From Corallococcus silvisoli (GTDB lineage: Bacteria; Myxococcota; Myxococcia; Myxococcales; Myxococcaceae): DNA of 64,000 nt. Each line of letters begins with the position of its first letter. Positions within the stretch are counted from its first letter, which is position 1. The notes under the pieces were generated by a model. That model was not told where the DNA came from, did not search any database, and was given only the letters and a program-made list of their open reading frames with translations. The position numbers and the translations under genes are program-made. Shown one piece after another: positions 9,410 through 17,936 of the stretch. The DNA lies in the NCBI RefSeq assembly GCF_009909145.1, contig NZ_JAAAPJ010000017.1, positions 184,098-248,097 on the forward strand. The letters are read 5' to 3'.

Positions 9410-12124
9410 CTACTTCGCCTCCAGGTTCAGCTCCAGGTCGAACGCCGCGTCGTGTGACTCCCCGTTCGCCTGCTTCACCATCACCGCGATGATGTTCTCG
9501 CCCACCACGAAGGGAGCGCCGTCGAAGGTGGCCGTGCTGGTGATGGGGTCCTTCAAGATGCCACTCGCGAAGACCCCGTGGGCGAAGCCGTTGTCCATGT
9601 ACCGGGAGTACACGGGCTTTCCGTTCACCCAGATCGCCACGCCATCGTCATGCGTCACGCGGATGCTGGCGGAGCGGATGGCGTCCACCAGGGTGAGCTT
9701 CTTGCGGAAGTACAGGGTCGGCTGACTGGGGTTCGTCTTGTTGAGCATCGTGTGCTCGTCCCCCACCCCGTAGCCAAGCTTGCCAGGGCCCGAACGCCAC
9801 GCGCTGTCGTTGAAGGCCAGCGACGTCCAGGCGCTGCCTGGGTCCACGTTGCGGTCATCGAACTTCCAGTACTCACCGAAGGCGATGGCCTGGAACTTCG
9901 GGCTCGCGGAGATGGTGAAGACCCCGTCGGTCTGGTCGGAGACGTCCGACCGCGCCGAGTCCGCGATCCGCAGCAGGCCCGCGGACGTCTCCGTATGCGG
10001 CACCGTCCAGTCATAGAAGCCGGTGTTGGGGATGCCCGTCTTGACGGTCGTCCAGTCCTTCCCGTTGTTGGGCGAGAACTGGAGCTGCACGGTGTTGATG
10101 CCCGCGCCGTGGGTCATCCATTGCAGCGTCTGGACGTTTCCAGGGCGCAGCGTCTCTCCGCCGTTGGGGCTCTCCAGGAGGAGCGAGGAGTGGGCATCCT
10201 CCTCGGTGACGACCTTGAGCTCCAGGTCGAAGGAGATGTCGCTGGATGTCGCGTTCGCCTGTTTCACCATGACGGCCAGCGTGTTCTCCCCCATCACGAA
10301 GCGAGCGCCGGGGATGGGGCCTTCGCTGATCGCGTTGTCGACGCTGGAGCCCTGGGCGTAGGCGCTGTGCGCGATGTTGTCCACCAGCTTGGAGAACACC
10401 TGGGTGCCGTTGAGCCAGACCACGACGCCATCGTCATACAGCACCTTGAGCGTGGCCGCGTCCACCATGCCGTGCAGCATGAACTTGTGGCGGAAATACA
10501 CGCTGGGCTGGCGCGGCGTCGTCGCGGTCAGCACCGTCGCCTCGTCACCGTCGCCGTAGCCGAGCTGCCCCGGCCCCTTCTTCCAGGAGGAATCATCGAA
10601 GGTGGGCGAGGTCCATCCGGGCCCCGGGTCCACGTTGCGGTCGTCGTACTTCCACTCCGCGCCGAAGGCCACCGCGGTGAACCCGGAGTTGGGCGGCGGG
10701 TCCGTGGGGTCCGACGTCGAGGTGCCTCCGCCAATGCGGATGATCTTCGACACCGAGGGGACGCGATTGGCGTTGAGCAGGAACAGCATGTAGTGGCCCG
10801 GCGGGGCCCCGTTCGCGCTGGTGGGCGCGGTGACGGTGAGCACGCCGTTGCCGGCCGTGAACTTCAGCCACTGGAAGCGCTGGTTCTCATCGAACGCGTG
10901 GGTGACGGAGCCCAGCCGGATCCAGGACACCTTGGAGATGGCCGCGGCGTTGGGCGTCGTGACCTGGAACTTCTCGCCGTAGGCCACGGACGCGGGCGCG
11001 GCGGTGATGGTGGGTCGGGTGCCCTTGAAGAGATACGGCGGAGAGAACACCTGCATGGTGCGGATGCCGCGGCTGCCCGCGGAGAGCACCCGCCCATCCG
11101 GCAGGAGCAGGGTCGTGGAGTGATACCCGCGATAGGCGGAGCTGGGAGCGAGCTCGGACCAGGTCTCGGTGGTGGGGTTCCACAGCTCGGTTTCGAAGCG
11201 GGGGAACCGGGGGTTGTCGACCCCCGGGCCGCTGTGGCCGCCGGTGACGAGCACGGTCCCGTCGGGAAGGAGCGTGGAGTTGTGCTGGCGGCGCACGTAT
11301 TTCATGGGGGCCACCGTGCGCCAGACGGGATTCGCCGCGTTGAGGTCGATGACCTCCACGTTGTTCGTCGGGGGATTGTCACCGCCGGTGATGATGACCT
11401 TCCCCTCGTCATACATGGCCGCGCTCCCCGCGTTGCGGCTGTTCGCGTACTGGGTGCGAGGCCCGGTGGTCCACGAACCCGTGCCGTCGGTGGACAGGAA
11501 GCGCGCGGGCTTCCAGTAGCCCGCCATCAACTGTTTGCCGTTGGGCGCGGCGAACATCCACGGGTAGTACATGAGCTCGAGGCTCGCGCCGGTCAGGTTG
11601 CGCCACGCGTTCTTCGACGGCTGCCAGACCTGGGGAATCAGGTTCTTGCTCGTGTCCTCCTTGGCGCCTCCGATGACCAGCATCTCCCCGTTGGGGAGCG
11701 TGGTGACGGTGGGGTACCAGCGGCCGGCGTTCATGTTCGGCAGCCGCGTCCAGGTGTTGGTGAAGGGGTTGAAGATGGTGGCGTAGGGGAGCCCCGAGTC
11801 GTCCGTGATGTGCCCCCCCGCCACGAGCAGGCGGCCGTCCGGCAGGAAGGCATGCCCCGCGCAGAAGATGTTGTAGCCCGCCTTGGGGAGGGCCGTGATG
11901 ACGTTGGTCTGCGGGTCCCACAGCGTCGGGTTGTCACCGTCCGCGAACTCGGAGAAGAACATCACCTTGCCGGTTGGCAGCAGGTGGGTGTGCACCGCGG
12001 AATAGGGCCAGTTCTGGACGGGCGTCCATTGACCCGCGACCGCCGGGTCCAGGGACTGTGCCCCGGCCGTCGCCGTGAATGCCCATACAGCCATGACTGC
12101 GAAACGCCACGCACGGAACAGCAC
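9410..12124 (-). CDS. Secreted copper radical oxidase (galactose/glyoxal oxidase family)
   Basis: The 904-residue protein starts at GTG 12124 after a G-rich ribosome-binding site; the signal peptide ends near AGAQS (~24). Residues ~30-370 form a kelch propeller, and ~370-465 the DUF1929 C-terminal domain. All copper-radical residues can be aligned: Cys88 (FCAGH) and Tyr137 (RWYPT) for the thioether cofactor, axial Tyr334 and His335 (RGYHS), and His409 (VTHAF). The stacking Trp of fungal galactose oxidase is replaced (GGAK). It should oxidise primary alcohols or aldehydes and release hydrogen peroxide; substrate unknown. Two homologous jelly-roll modules (each starting V/I-AFG-x-x-WK-Y/F-DDRNVDPG) flank a Ser/Thr-rich PNGGE module, probably for carbohydrate or surface binding. 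The PQQ dehydrogenase gene lies 121 bp upstream in the same orientation. Confidence 0.85.
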   Translation of the reverse strand: MLFRAWRFAVMAVWAFTATAGAQSLDPAVAGQWTPVQNWPYSAVHTHLLPTGKVMFFSEFADGDNPTLWDPQTNVITALPKAGYNIFCAGHAFLPDGRLLVAGGHITDDSGLPYATIFNPFTNTWTRLPNMNAGRWYPTVTTLPNGEMLVIGGAKEDTSKNLIPQVWQPSKNAWRNLTGASLELMYYPWMFAAPNGKQLMAGYWKPARFLSTDGTGSWTTGPRTQYANSRNAGSAAMYDEGKVIITGGDNPPTNNVEVIDLNAANPVWRTVAPMKYVRRQHNSTLLPDGTVLVTGGHSGPGVDNPRFPRFETELWNPTTETWSELAPSSAYRGYHSTTLLLPDGRVLSAGSRGIRTMQVFSPPYLFKGTRPTITAAPASVAYGEKFQVTTPNAAAISKVSWIRLGSVTHAFDENQRFQWLKFTAGNGVLTVTAPTSANGAPPGHYMLFLLNANRVPSVSKIIRIGGGTSTSDPTDPPPNSGFTAVAFGAEWKYDDRNVDPGPGWTSPTFDDSSWKKGPGQLGYGDGDEATVLTATTPRQPSVYFRHKFMLHGMVDAATLKVLYDDGVVVWLNGTQVFSKLVDNIAHSAYAQGSSVDNAISEGPIPGARFVMGENTLAVMVKQANATSSDISFDLELKVVTEEDAHSSLLLESPNGGETLRPGNVQTLQWMTHGAGINTVQLQFSPNNGKDWTTVKTGIPNTGFYDWTVPHTETSAGLLRIADSARSDVSDQTDGVFTISASPKFQAIAFGEYWKFDDRNVDPGSAWTSLAFNDSAWRSGPGKLGYGVGDEHTMLNKTNPSQPTLYFRKKLTLVDAIRSASIRVTHDDGVAIWVNGKPVYSRYMDNGFAHGVFASGILKDPITSTATFDGAPFVVGENIIAVMVKQANGESHDAAFDLELNLEAK

Positions 12125-12245
12125 AGTCCACCCCCCGTGTATTGGTTGCGAGTGCGAGCCATCGTAGACAAGCGCACTGCGTACACCATCGGCTCTCCAG
12201 GCAGGAGCAACGACGCCGGGCGGACAGTGACGCGGCGGAGGACGT

Positions 12246-13508
12246 TCAGCGCGGCGTGATCTTGAGCAGTCGGCCGTTCGGATCGTCCGTGAGCAGATAG
12301 AGCGCGCCTTCGGGGCCCTGCACGACGTCGCGGATGCGGGCGTTCCCCGCGGGGTGCATCCGCTCCTCGCCTTGCACCCGGTCGTTCTTCATCACCAGCC
12401 GCACCAGGGCGTGACCGGCCAGCCCGCCAATGAAGAAGTTGCCCTTCCACTCCGGGAAGAGGTTCCCGGAGTAGATGGTCATCCCGGAGGGAGCGATGAC
12501 CGGATCCCAGAAGTAGACCGGCTGCTCCATGCCCGGGCCCTGGGCGCTCTGATGGATGGGCGCGCCGGAGTACTCCCTGCCGTAACCGATGGTGGGCCAG
12601 CCATAGTCCTTGCCCGCGCCAATGAGGTTGAGCTCGTCGCCGCCAAGCGGCCCCATCTCCACCTCCCAGAGGCGGTTCTGGCTGTCGAGCGCGGCGGCCA
12701 GGACGTTGCGGTGGCCCAGGGAGTAGATCTCCGGCCGTGCGTCGCTGCGATTCACGAAGGGGTTGTTCGCGGGCACCGTGCCGTCAGGGTTGATGCGGAC
12801 CGTCTTCCCGAAGTGGCTGTTCAGCTTTCGAGCCTGGACGCGGCCCGGGAGGATGGAGCGCTCCCCCAGGGTGACGAACAAGGTGCCGTCGGGATGGAAC
12901 ACCAGGCGCCCCCCCGCGTGCATCGTCGAGTCGAGCGTGGGCTTCATGCGGAAGATGATCCGCAAGGCTTCAATGCGGGGCTGTGCGCCTTCCTTGAGCT
13001 TCCCGCGCCCCACCGCGAGCCCGTTGCCGGCCGCGCGAGGCTCGTAATAGGTCCAGAAGATGAGGCGGCTCGTGGCGAAGTCGGGCGAGACCTCCACGTC
13101 CAGCAGGCCGCCTTGATCCCTGCCATCCACGGGGGGCAGGCCGGCGATGGGCGGGGACTTCACGCCCTCGGGCGTGACGATGAAGAGGTTGCCGGTGTGC
13201 TTCTCCGTCACCAGCATCCGCCGGTCGGGCAGGAAGGCGACGGCCCAGGGGTAGTTGAAGCCCGAGGCCACCTCCGTGACCTGATAGCGGGTCTGTGACG
13301 TGACGGCGGGGGCGTTCGTCTGGCCGGGGAAGGCCGGGGGGAACTGGGACGCCGTGGGAGAGGCTTGTGGCGAGGCGCCCTCGGCTGGACCCGGGACCGG
13401 AGCGCCGCTCGGGTCCGTGGGCGCCACGGACTCCTGTCCTCGCGCTGGCCCCGCGAAGGACAGGAGGGACATGAAGGCAAGGGTCATCAGGGCGGCGCGC
13501 AGGCGCAT
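12246..13508 (-). CDS. Exported PQQ-dependent sugar dehydrogenase (sGDH/Asd family)
   Basis: The 420-residue protein starts at ATG 13508, preceded by AGAGGAGA; the signal peptide ends near ARGQE (~25). A Pro/Ala/Gly-rich linker leads to the six-bladed glucose/sorbosone dehydrogenase domain from ~75. Typical motifs are GFNYPWAVAFLPDRRMLVTEK, GRDQGGLLDVEVSP (the catalytic His seen in this position in sGDH is replaced by Gln), MHAGGRLVFHPDGTLFVTLG, YSLGHRNVLA, MGPLGGDELNLIGAGKDYGWP and APSGMTIYSG. It probably oxidises aldoses in the periplasm using PQQ. The missing His makes the exact chemistry uncertain. It shares orientation with the copper radical oxidase downstream and may be co-expressed. 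No PQQ synthesis genes are in the window. Confidence 0.8.
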   Translation of the reverse strand: MRLRAALMTLAFMSLLSFAGPARGQESVAPTDPSGAPVPGPAEGASPQASPTASQFPPAFPGQTNAPAVTSQTRYQVTEVASGFNYPWAVAFLPDRRMLVTEKHTGNLFIVTPEGVKSPPIAGLPPVDGRDQGGLLDVEVSPDFATSRLIFWTYYEPRAAGNGLAVGRGKLKEGAQPRIEALRIIFRMKPTLDSTMHAGGRLVFHPDGTLFVTLGERSILPGRVQARKLNSHFGKTVRINPDGTVPANNPFVNRSDARPEIYSLGHRNVLAAALDSQNRLWEVEMGPLGGDELNLIGAGKDYGWPTIGYGREYSGAPIHQSAQGPGMEQPVYFWDPVIAPSGMTIYSGNLFPEWKGNFFIGGLAGHALVRLVMKNDRVQGEERMHPAGNARIRDVVQGPEGALYLLTDDPNGRLLKITPR

Positions 13509-13661
13509 GGGGCTCTCCTCTGGGGGCGGCTGGTGGATCGCGCGGCAGCTAATCACCGCGAGCGCGACGCGCGGCCCAAGGCCTCATGCCGCTGTGCGTG
13601 TCCGAACACGCGCGAGCCGGGGAGCCGCCCTGGAGGGAGGGGGCGCTCCCCGACAGTGTTC

Positions 13662-13677
13662 ACTGTCAAGAGCGCGC
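13662..13677. repeat. Perfect 16-bp palindrome between bioY and the PQQ dehydrogenase gene
   Basis: GACAGTGTTCACTGTC is a perfect palindrome, enclosed by imperfect GGGCGCT / AGCGCGCCC outer arms. It lies 14 bases after the bioY stop and 154 bases upstream of the dehydrogenase start. It could end bioY or act as an operator; there is no U-run. Confidence 0.5.
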
Positions 13678-13690
13678 CCTGGACCTGGGT

Positions 13691-14332
13691 TCACCGAGCC
13701 ATGGCGCGAGAAGCGCGAGCCCGTGCGAGCCGCCATGCGAGGGACGTGCTCAGCGCGGCGATGGCGGCCTTGAGCACCCCTCCTGGAACGAAGGGCAGGA
13801 AGCCCTTGTGGAAGGCGGTCGCGAGATCGAGCGAGGCCGCCACCTGGAGCCAGCCCATGCCGATGCACAGGATGACGAGCTGCCCCACGAGGAAGACGGC
13901 CACCGCCGTCCACGGCCGCCGGTCGAGCCCGCGGCGCGCGGCGAGGCCCACGAGCCAGGCCGCGGGCAGGAAGGCCACCAGGTAGCCCCCCGTCGGTCCG
14001 ACGAGCGAGCCCCAACCGCTGGCCGCCTTCGCGTAGAACGGCAGACCCACCGCCCCCAGCAGGAGATAGACGAGCTGCGCGGCCATGCCTCGCCCGGGCC
14101 CGAGCGCCGCGGCCGTGAGCACGACCGCGAGCGTCTGTCCCGTGATGGGCACCGGTGAGCCCGGCACCGCGATGGCGACCTGCGCGAGCACCGCGGTGCA
14201 GAGCGCCGCGCCAAGCACGAGCGCGCCCTCGTGAACGCGCGTGCGCACGAAGGCGTCGGCCAGGACGCGAGGGGGTGGAGGACTGGCGCTCGCGCTCGAG
14301 TCGCGTGACGACGCCGGGGGAAGTGAAAACAC
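13691..14332 (-). CDS. bioY: BioY, substrate-binding protein of the ECF biotin transporter
   Basis: Integral membrane S-component of about 213 residues with six hydrophobic segments. Family signatures include VPITGQTLAVVLTAAALGP and the conserved VGPTGGYLVAFLPAAWLVG. It captures biotin and works with a shared energising module (BioM/N or EcfAA'T), whose genes are not next to it; some BioY proteins also work alone. The start is uncertain: I use GTG 14332, but GTG 14248 would give a 185-residue protein closer to the usual family length, and neither has a clear ribosome-binding site. A biotin-dependent carboxylase is encoded about 4 kb away, so biotin demand is plausible, though linkage is inference. 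Confidence 0.85.
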   Translation of the reverse strand: MFSLPPASSRDSSASASPPPPRVLADAFVRTRVHEGALVLGAALCTAVLAQVAIAVPGSPVPITGQTLAVVLTAAALGPGRGMAAQLVYLLLGAVGLPFYAKAASGWGSLVGPTGGYLVAFLPAAWLVGLAARRGLDRRPWTAVAVFLVGQLVILCIGMGWLQVAASLDLATAFHKGFLPFVPGGVLKAAIAALSTSLAWRLARARASRAMAR

Positions 14333-14467
14333 GGACCGATGCTCAGCGAGGACGAGGTCCGTTGCAAGGCGCGAGACCCCGCCAGTGAGGCGTCCGTGGC
14401 CCCTCCGGGACAAGAAGCACCGCACGGGGGACGCCCTGACTGTGTTTCGCGCAGCTAGGATGCGCGC

Positions 14468-15895
14468 ATGCCTCTGACCCAGACCGAGTTTCTTCCCCGC
14501 GCGGAGGCCACCCTCACCCGCCTTGACGGGGCCGTCCTCGACGCGCTCTCGCACCATGGCGAGCCCACGGTCGAATCGCTCGCCCAGGTCTTTGACGAGG
14601 AGGATTCGCTGACGCCCGCGTCGCTCATCCAGGCGCTCTGCCCCGGTCCCCTCTCGCCCGTTGGCCTCGCGGCCCTGGTGCTGCGCGAGGTCCTGGCGCC
14701 CGAGGACGCGGTGCTCGACGGTTCCGTCTCGGAGACCCGGGTCGTCACGGGCAACGCGCGGGCGCCTGGCTCGCTGCTCGTCACCCGCCCTCTCATCGTG
14801 CTCGGCGACCTGGAGGTCGCGGGCGTCCTGGAGGACCAAGGGCCGGACTCGACCCTCGTGGTCCTCGGCCGTTGTTCAGCGTGGGGGCTCCAGACGTCGG
14901 GCAACGTCCTGGTCCTCGGGGACCTCCAGGTCCGGGATGTCATCCAGGGCGTCTACAACGACGACAGCCTCGTGGTGGCGGGCGACCTCAGCACGCGCTT
15001 CCTCGATGAGAATGATCACGAGGTGGCCTGTTACGGGCAGGTCCACGCCGAGCATCACCTGGAGAATGGACGCTCCGGGGACGACGCCGCCTCGCTCGCG
15101 TCCACCTTCCTCCTCCCCGCGCTCTGGGACCTGGACCTTGGAGAGATCCACCACGACGCACTCTTCGAGCGCATCCGACGAAGCGAGCCTGCCTTCACGG
15201 ACGCGCCCCAGCCCCGGCAGACGCGCGAGCCGGACGCCCCCACCGCCGAAGAGCTGGAGGGCCTCGACATCGAAGGGATCGCGGCCCAGGCGTCGAAGAA
15301 GGCACGGGCGAAGCATGTCATCTACGCGCAGCGGAAGACCGGCGAGGTGTGGCTGCTGAGCCCGGGCAACTTCCCCCTGCAGATCTTCGACGGCAAGCAG
15401 TTCTTCGGGAAGGACGCGCCGCCAGCCCTCGACGTGAAGCAACGCGCCTCGGAGCGCGCCACCTTCTGGCGCAAGCGGGGCGACCTCTTCCTGGAGCTCG
15501 AGCGCTTCGGCGCCGTCATCCAACTGCACGCGGGCACCAACAACGGGTCGATGAGGACGTTCCGCTTCGCCTTCGGCACCGCCGACGCGGCCGTGCTCGA
15601 GCTGCGACGGCTGGAGGCCCGCTACGAGGGAGACTTCCTGCGCGTCACGTCTGAGATTCCCGGCCGGGGGCCGCTCGAACGGGAGTTCGCGAAGCACGGC
15701 GGGCCCAAGGCGGAGTACACGTCCGCCATCGTGCAAGGGGCGACCCTGATCACCCGCGACGGTTCGCAAGAGCGCTTCGGCGACGAGGCCTCGGCGCGGA
15801 GCGCGCTGGAGGACTGGATCGCCGGGAAGCGGCAGGCCGGGTTCGACTTGAAGGTCCTGGAGTGGAGCCCTTCGGGCCTCCTGGGCAAGCGCTGA
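14468..15895 (+). CDS. Uncharacterised cytoplasmic protein with beta-helical middle part
   Basis: I do not recognise this 475-residue protein. It starts at ATG 14468 and has no signal peptide or membrane segment. Residues ~95-185 show repeating short strands such as LLVTRPLIVLGDLEVAGVL, STLVVLGRCSAWG, NVLVLGDLQVRDVI and SLVVAGDL, resembling the rungs of polymer-forming bactofilin-like beta-helices. An acidic linker (~250-275) precedes a C-terminal domain (~285-475) with strands such as VIYAQRKTGEVWLLSPGNFPLQIF and a terminal helix (DEASARSALEDWIAGKR) of the type that ends WGR-like folds. It is monocistronic, with its own promoter region shared with divergent bioY. Function unknown. Confidence 0.7.
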   Translation: MPLTQTEFLPRAEATLTRLDGAVLDALSHHGEPTVESLAQVFDEEDSLTPASLIQALCPGPLSPVGLAALVLREVLAPEDAVLDGSVSETRVVTGNARAPGSLLVTRPLIVLGDLEVAGVLEDQGPDSTLVVLGRCSAWGLQTSGNVLVLGDLQVRDVIQGVYNDDSLVVAGDLSTRFLDENDHEVACYGQVHAEHHLENGRSGDDAASLASTFLLPALWDLDLGEIHHDALFERIRRSEPAFTDAPQPRQTREPDAPTAEELEGLDIEGIAAQASKKARAKHVIYAQRKTGEVWLLSPGNFPLQIFDGKQFFGKDAPPALDVKQRASERATFWRKRGDLFLELERFGAVIQLHAGTNNGSMRTFRFAFGTADAAVLELRRLEARYEGDFLRVTSEIPGRGPLEREFAKHGGPKAEYTSAIVQGATLITRDGSQERFGDEASARSALEDWIAGKRQAGFDLKVLEWSPSGLLGKR

Positions 15896-16041
15896 CCTGA
15901 CGCAACTGGACCTGGGTCTCTCTTGAATCCATTCTCATACGCATTCGAGAAAAATTGGATAGAGCAGAAAATATCTTCACGTTCTCCTTGGCAACCTGTA
16001 CGGAGCGCCCCCGCACCCTCACAAGGATTGCCACTTCCGCC

Positions 16042-17631
16042 ATGATCCGGTTTTCCACTTTCGCCATCGTCGCCGCGCTCGGCCTGAGCGCTTGCAGTGA
16101 AGAGGATCCCCTCCCGCCTGTTGAGAAGACGCGAGAGGAGCGGGTCAATGAGCACATGGAGTCGCTGCGCGGCGACGCCACGGCGCTCGGGACCTTCCTG
16201 TTCGACATGCCCAAGGGCGGAGACCTGCACAGCCACACCTCCGGCGCCATCACCACCGAGAAGCTGATCGCGTGGGGCGCGGAGGACGGCGCCTGCGTGG
16301 ACACGACGACCTACGTCGCCAGCAACCCGTGCGCGGCCGGCTCGGTGCCCCTTTCCCAGACGGAGAGCGACCGCGCCCTCCGCGACGCCGTGATGAGCGC
16401 CTGGTCCATGGAGAACCACCCCGGACCCCTGCTCGCCGCGCACCAGCACTTCTTCGACGCCTTCGGCAAGTACGGCGCCGTGCAGCTCGACTCCCGCAAT
16501 GACGACAGCTACGCGGACATCCTGTCGCGCGCGGGCAAGCACCACCAGATCTACGTGGAGCTGATGCAAGGCTTTGGCGCGGGCCGGGGTGGCAGCCTGG
16601 CCACGCCGCTCTTCACGTCCACGGACGTCTGGGACAAGCCGACCCTGCTGGCCAAGCGTCAGCAGCTCATCGCGCTGCCGGACTTCCAGAGCGCGCTGAC
16701 GGCGCAGACCACCAGCATCGCGAACACGCTGAAGGGCGCCCGCCTCCTGATGGGCTGCGATACGGCCCAGCCAGACCCGGGCTGCGGCGTGGAGGTGCGC
16801 CTCATCGTCTCCGCCAACCGCACCGCGGACCGGACGAACGTCTTCGGGCAGTGGGTGTATGCCTATGAGCTGGCCCAGAAGGTGCCTGAGATCGTCGGCG
16901 TGAACCTCGTGTCGCCGGAGGAGAACGCCAACTCCCTGGCCTTCTACCAGGATGAGATGTTCGCCCTGGGCACGCTCGACGACTTCAACGACCAGGAGGT
17001 CGGCCGCAAGCTGGTCCACGTCTCGCTGCACGCCGGGGAGCTCATCCCGGCGGTGCTCACGGCGCAGGACCAGCAGCACCTGAACTTCCACATCCGGGAG
17101 GCCGTGGAGAAGGCCCACGCGGAGCGCATCGGCCACGGCGCGGACGTGCTGGGCGAGACGGCCGGTGACGGCGCCGCGGACCTGCTGCGTGACATGCACG
17201 ACGCGGGCGTGATGGTGGAGATCTGCCTGACCTCCAACCGCGTGCTGCTGGGCATGTCGGGTGAGGCGCACCCGCTGGCCGCGTACCTGAAGAACAACGT
17301 GCCGGTCGCCCTGTCGACCGACGACTCGGGCATCCTGCGCGGCGACATCACCCAGGAGTACGTCGCCGCCGCCACCGACCAGCGGCTCGACTACAAGACG
17401 CTCAAGCAGATGGCGCGCGCCAGCCTGGAGCACGCGTTCGCTGAGGGCGACAGCCTCTGGGCCGCCCGGGACACCTTCACCAAGACCGTGGAGGCCTGCG
17501 TCGCCGACAAGCCGGAGCAGGGCACGGCCTCCGCCCGTTGCGAGAGCTTCCTCGCCGCCAACAAGCGCGCCGCGTTGCAGTGGAAGCTGGAGCTCCAGCT
17601 GGCCACCTTCGAGCGCGGCATCGCCCCGTAA
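16042..17631 (+). CDS. Exported adenosine-deaminase-family metal hydrolase (lipoprotein)
   Basis: The 529-residue protein from ATG 16042 has a lipobox LSAC (Cys18), so it is probably anchored outside the cytoplasmic membrane. Residues ~55-470 match the adenosine deaminase superfamily, closer to secreted ADGF-type enzymes through MPKGGDLHSH. Zinc ligands are present: H63 and H65 (HSH), H330 with catalytic E333 (HAGE), H365 (RIGHG) and D427/D428 (STDDSG). EICLTSN matches the canonical E-V-C-P-T-S-N. It likely deaminates adenosine or a related nucleoside outside the cell, for nutrient salvage or signalling; the exact substrate is inference. Upstream there is an AT-rich stretch (about 15920-15990), unusual for this genome, that probably holds the promoter. 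Confidence 0.85.
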   Translation: MIRFSTFAIVAALGLSACSEEDPLPPVEKTREERVNEHMESLRGDATALGTFLFDMPKGGDLHSHTSGAITTEKLIAWGAEDGACVDTTTYVASNPCAAGSVPLSQTESDRALRDAVMSAWSMENHPGPLLAAHQHFFDAFGKYGAVQLDSRNDDSYADILSRAGKHHQIYVELMQGFGAGRGGSLATPLFTSTDVWDKPTLLAKRQQLIALPDFQSALTAQTTSIANTLKGARLLMGCDTAQPDPGCGVEVRLIVSANRTADRTNVFGQWVYAYELAQKVPEIVGVNLVSPEENANSLAFYQDEMFALGTLDDFNDQEVGRKLVHVSLHAGELIPAVLTAQDQQHLNFHIREAVEKAHAERIGHGADVLGETAGDGAADLLRDMHDAGVMVEICLTSNRVLLGMSGEAHPLAAYLKNNVPVALSTDDSGILRGDITQEYVAAATDQRLDYKTLKQMARASLEHAFAEGDSLWAARDTFTKTVEACVADKPEQGTASARCESFLAANKRAALQWKLELQLATFERGIAP

Positions 17632-17936
17632 GGCAGCGCCTTCGCGCCTCCACTCCGGGGGCGCGAAGGCAGTGGCCCCAGGAGCGGGCCGGGCCTGGAG
17701 CTCGCGAGGGACGCCCCTCGCCGCTCCCCTCCCCTGCCCACGTCCTCGAAGTGCCGAGACTCCAGCGCTCCGCCGACGAGCGCTGTCCGCTCCGGCCAGC
17801 GAAGGGCCGAACGATGAATGATGTCTCCTCCTGGGTCGGAGGCATCGTGCGCGCCGCTCCGCCCGTCAGGGCGTGGGGGTGAGCCGGGTGGGCCTTCCAG
17901 AGAGTCCCGCGCCAGGCCGGGGCAGCGGGCTTCTCG
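17632..17936. terminator. Convergent intergenic region with terminator hairpin
   Basis: These 305 bases lie between two convergent genes. At 17639-17648 and 17660-17669 there is a perfect 10-bp inverted repeat (CCTTCGCGCC and its complement) with an 11-base loop, starting 8 bases after the deaminase stop codon; it very likely terminates that gene. Nothing coding is apparent in the rest. Confidence 0.6.

Noticed and set aside
9578..12259. 893-residue plus-strand frame opposite the copper radical oxidase
   Set aside because: Composition typical of an antisense shadow, and the minus strand has all catalytic residues of the oxidase.
14333..14839. Upstream extension of bioY into the divergent gene
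   Set aside because: It would overlap the 14468 gene antiparallel and triple the soluble N terminus of a family that starts directly with a membrane helix.
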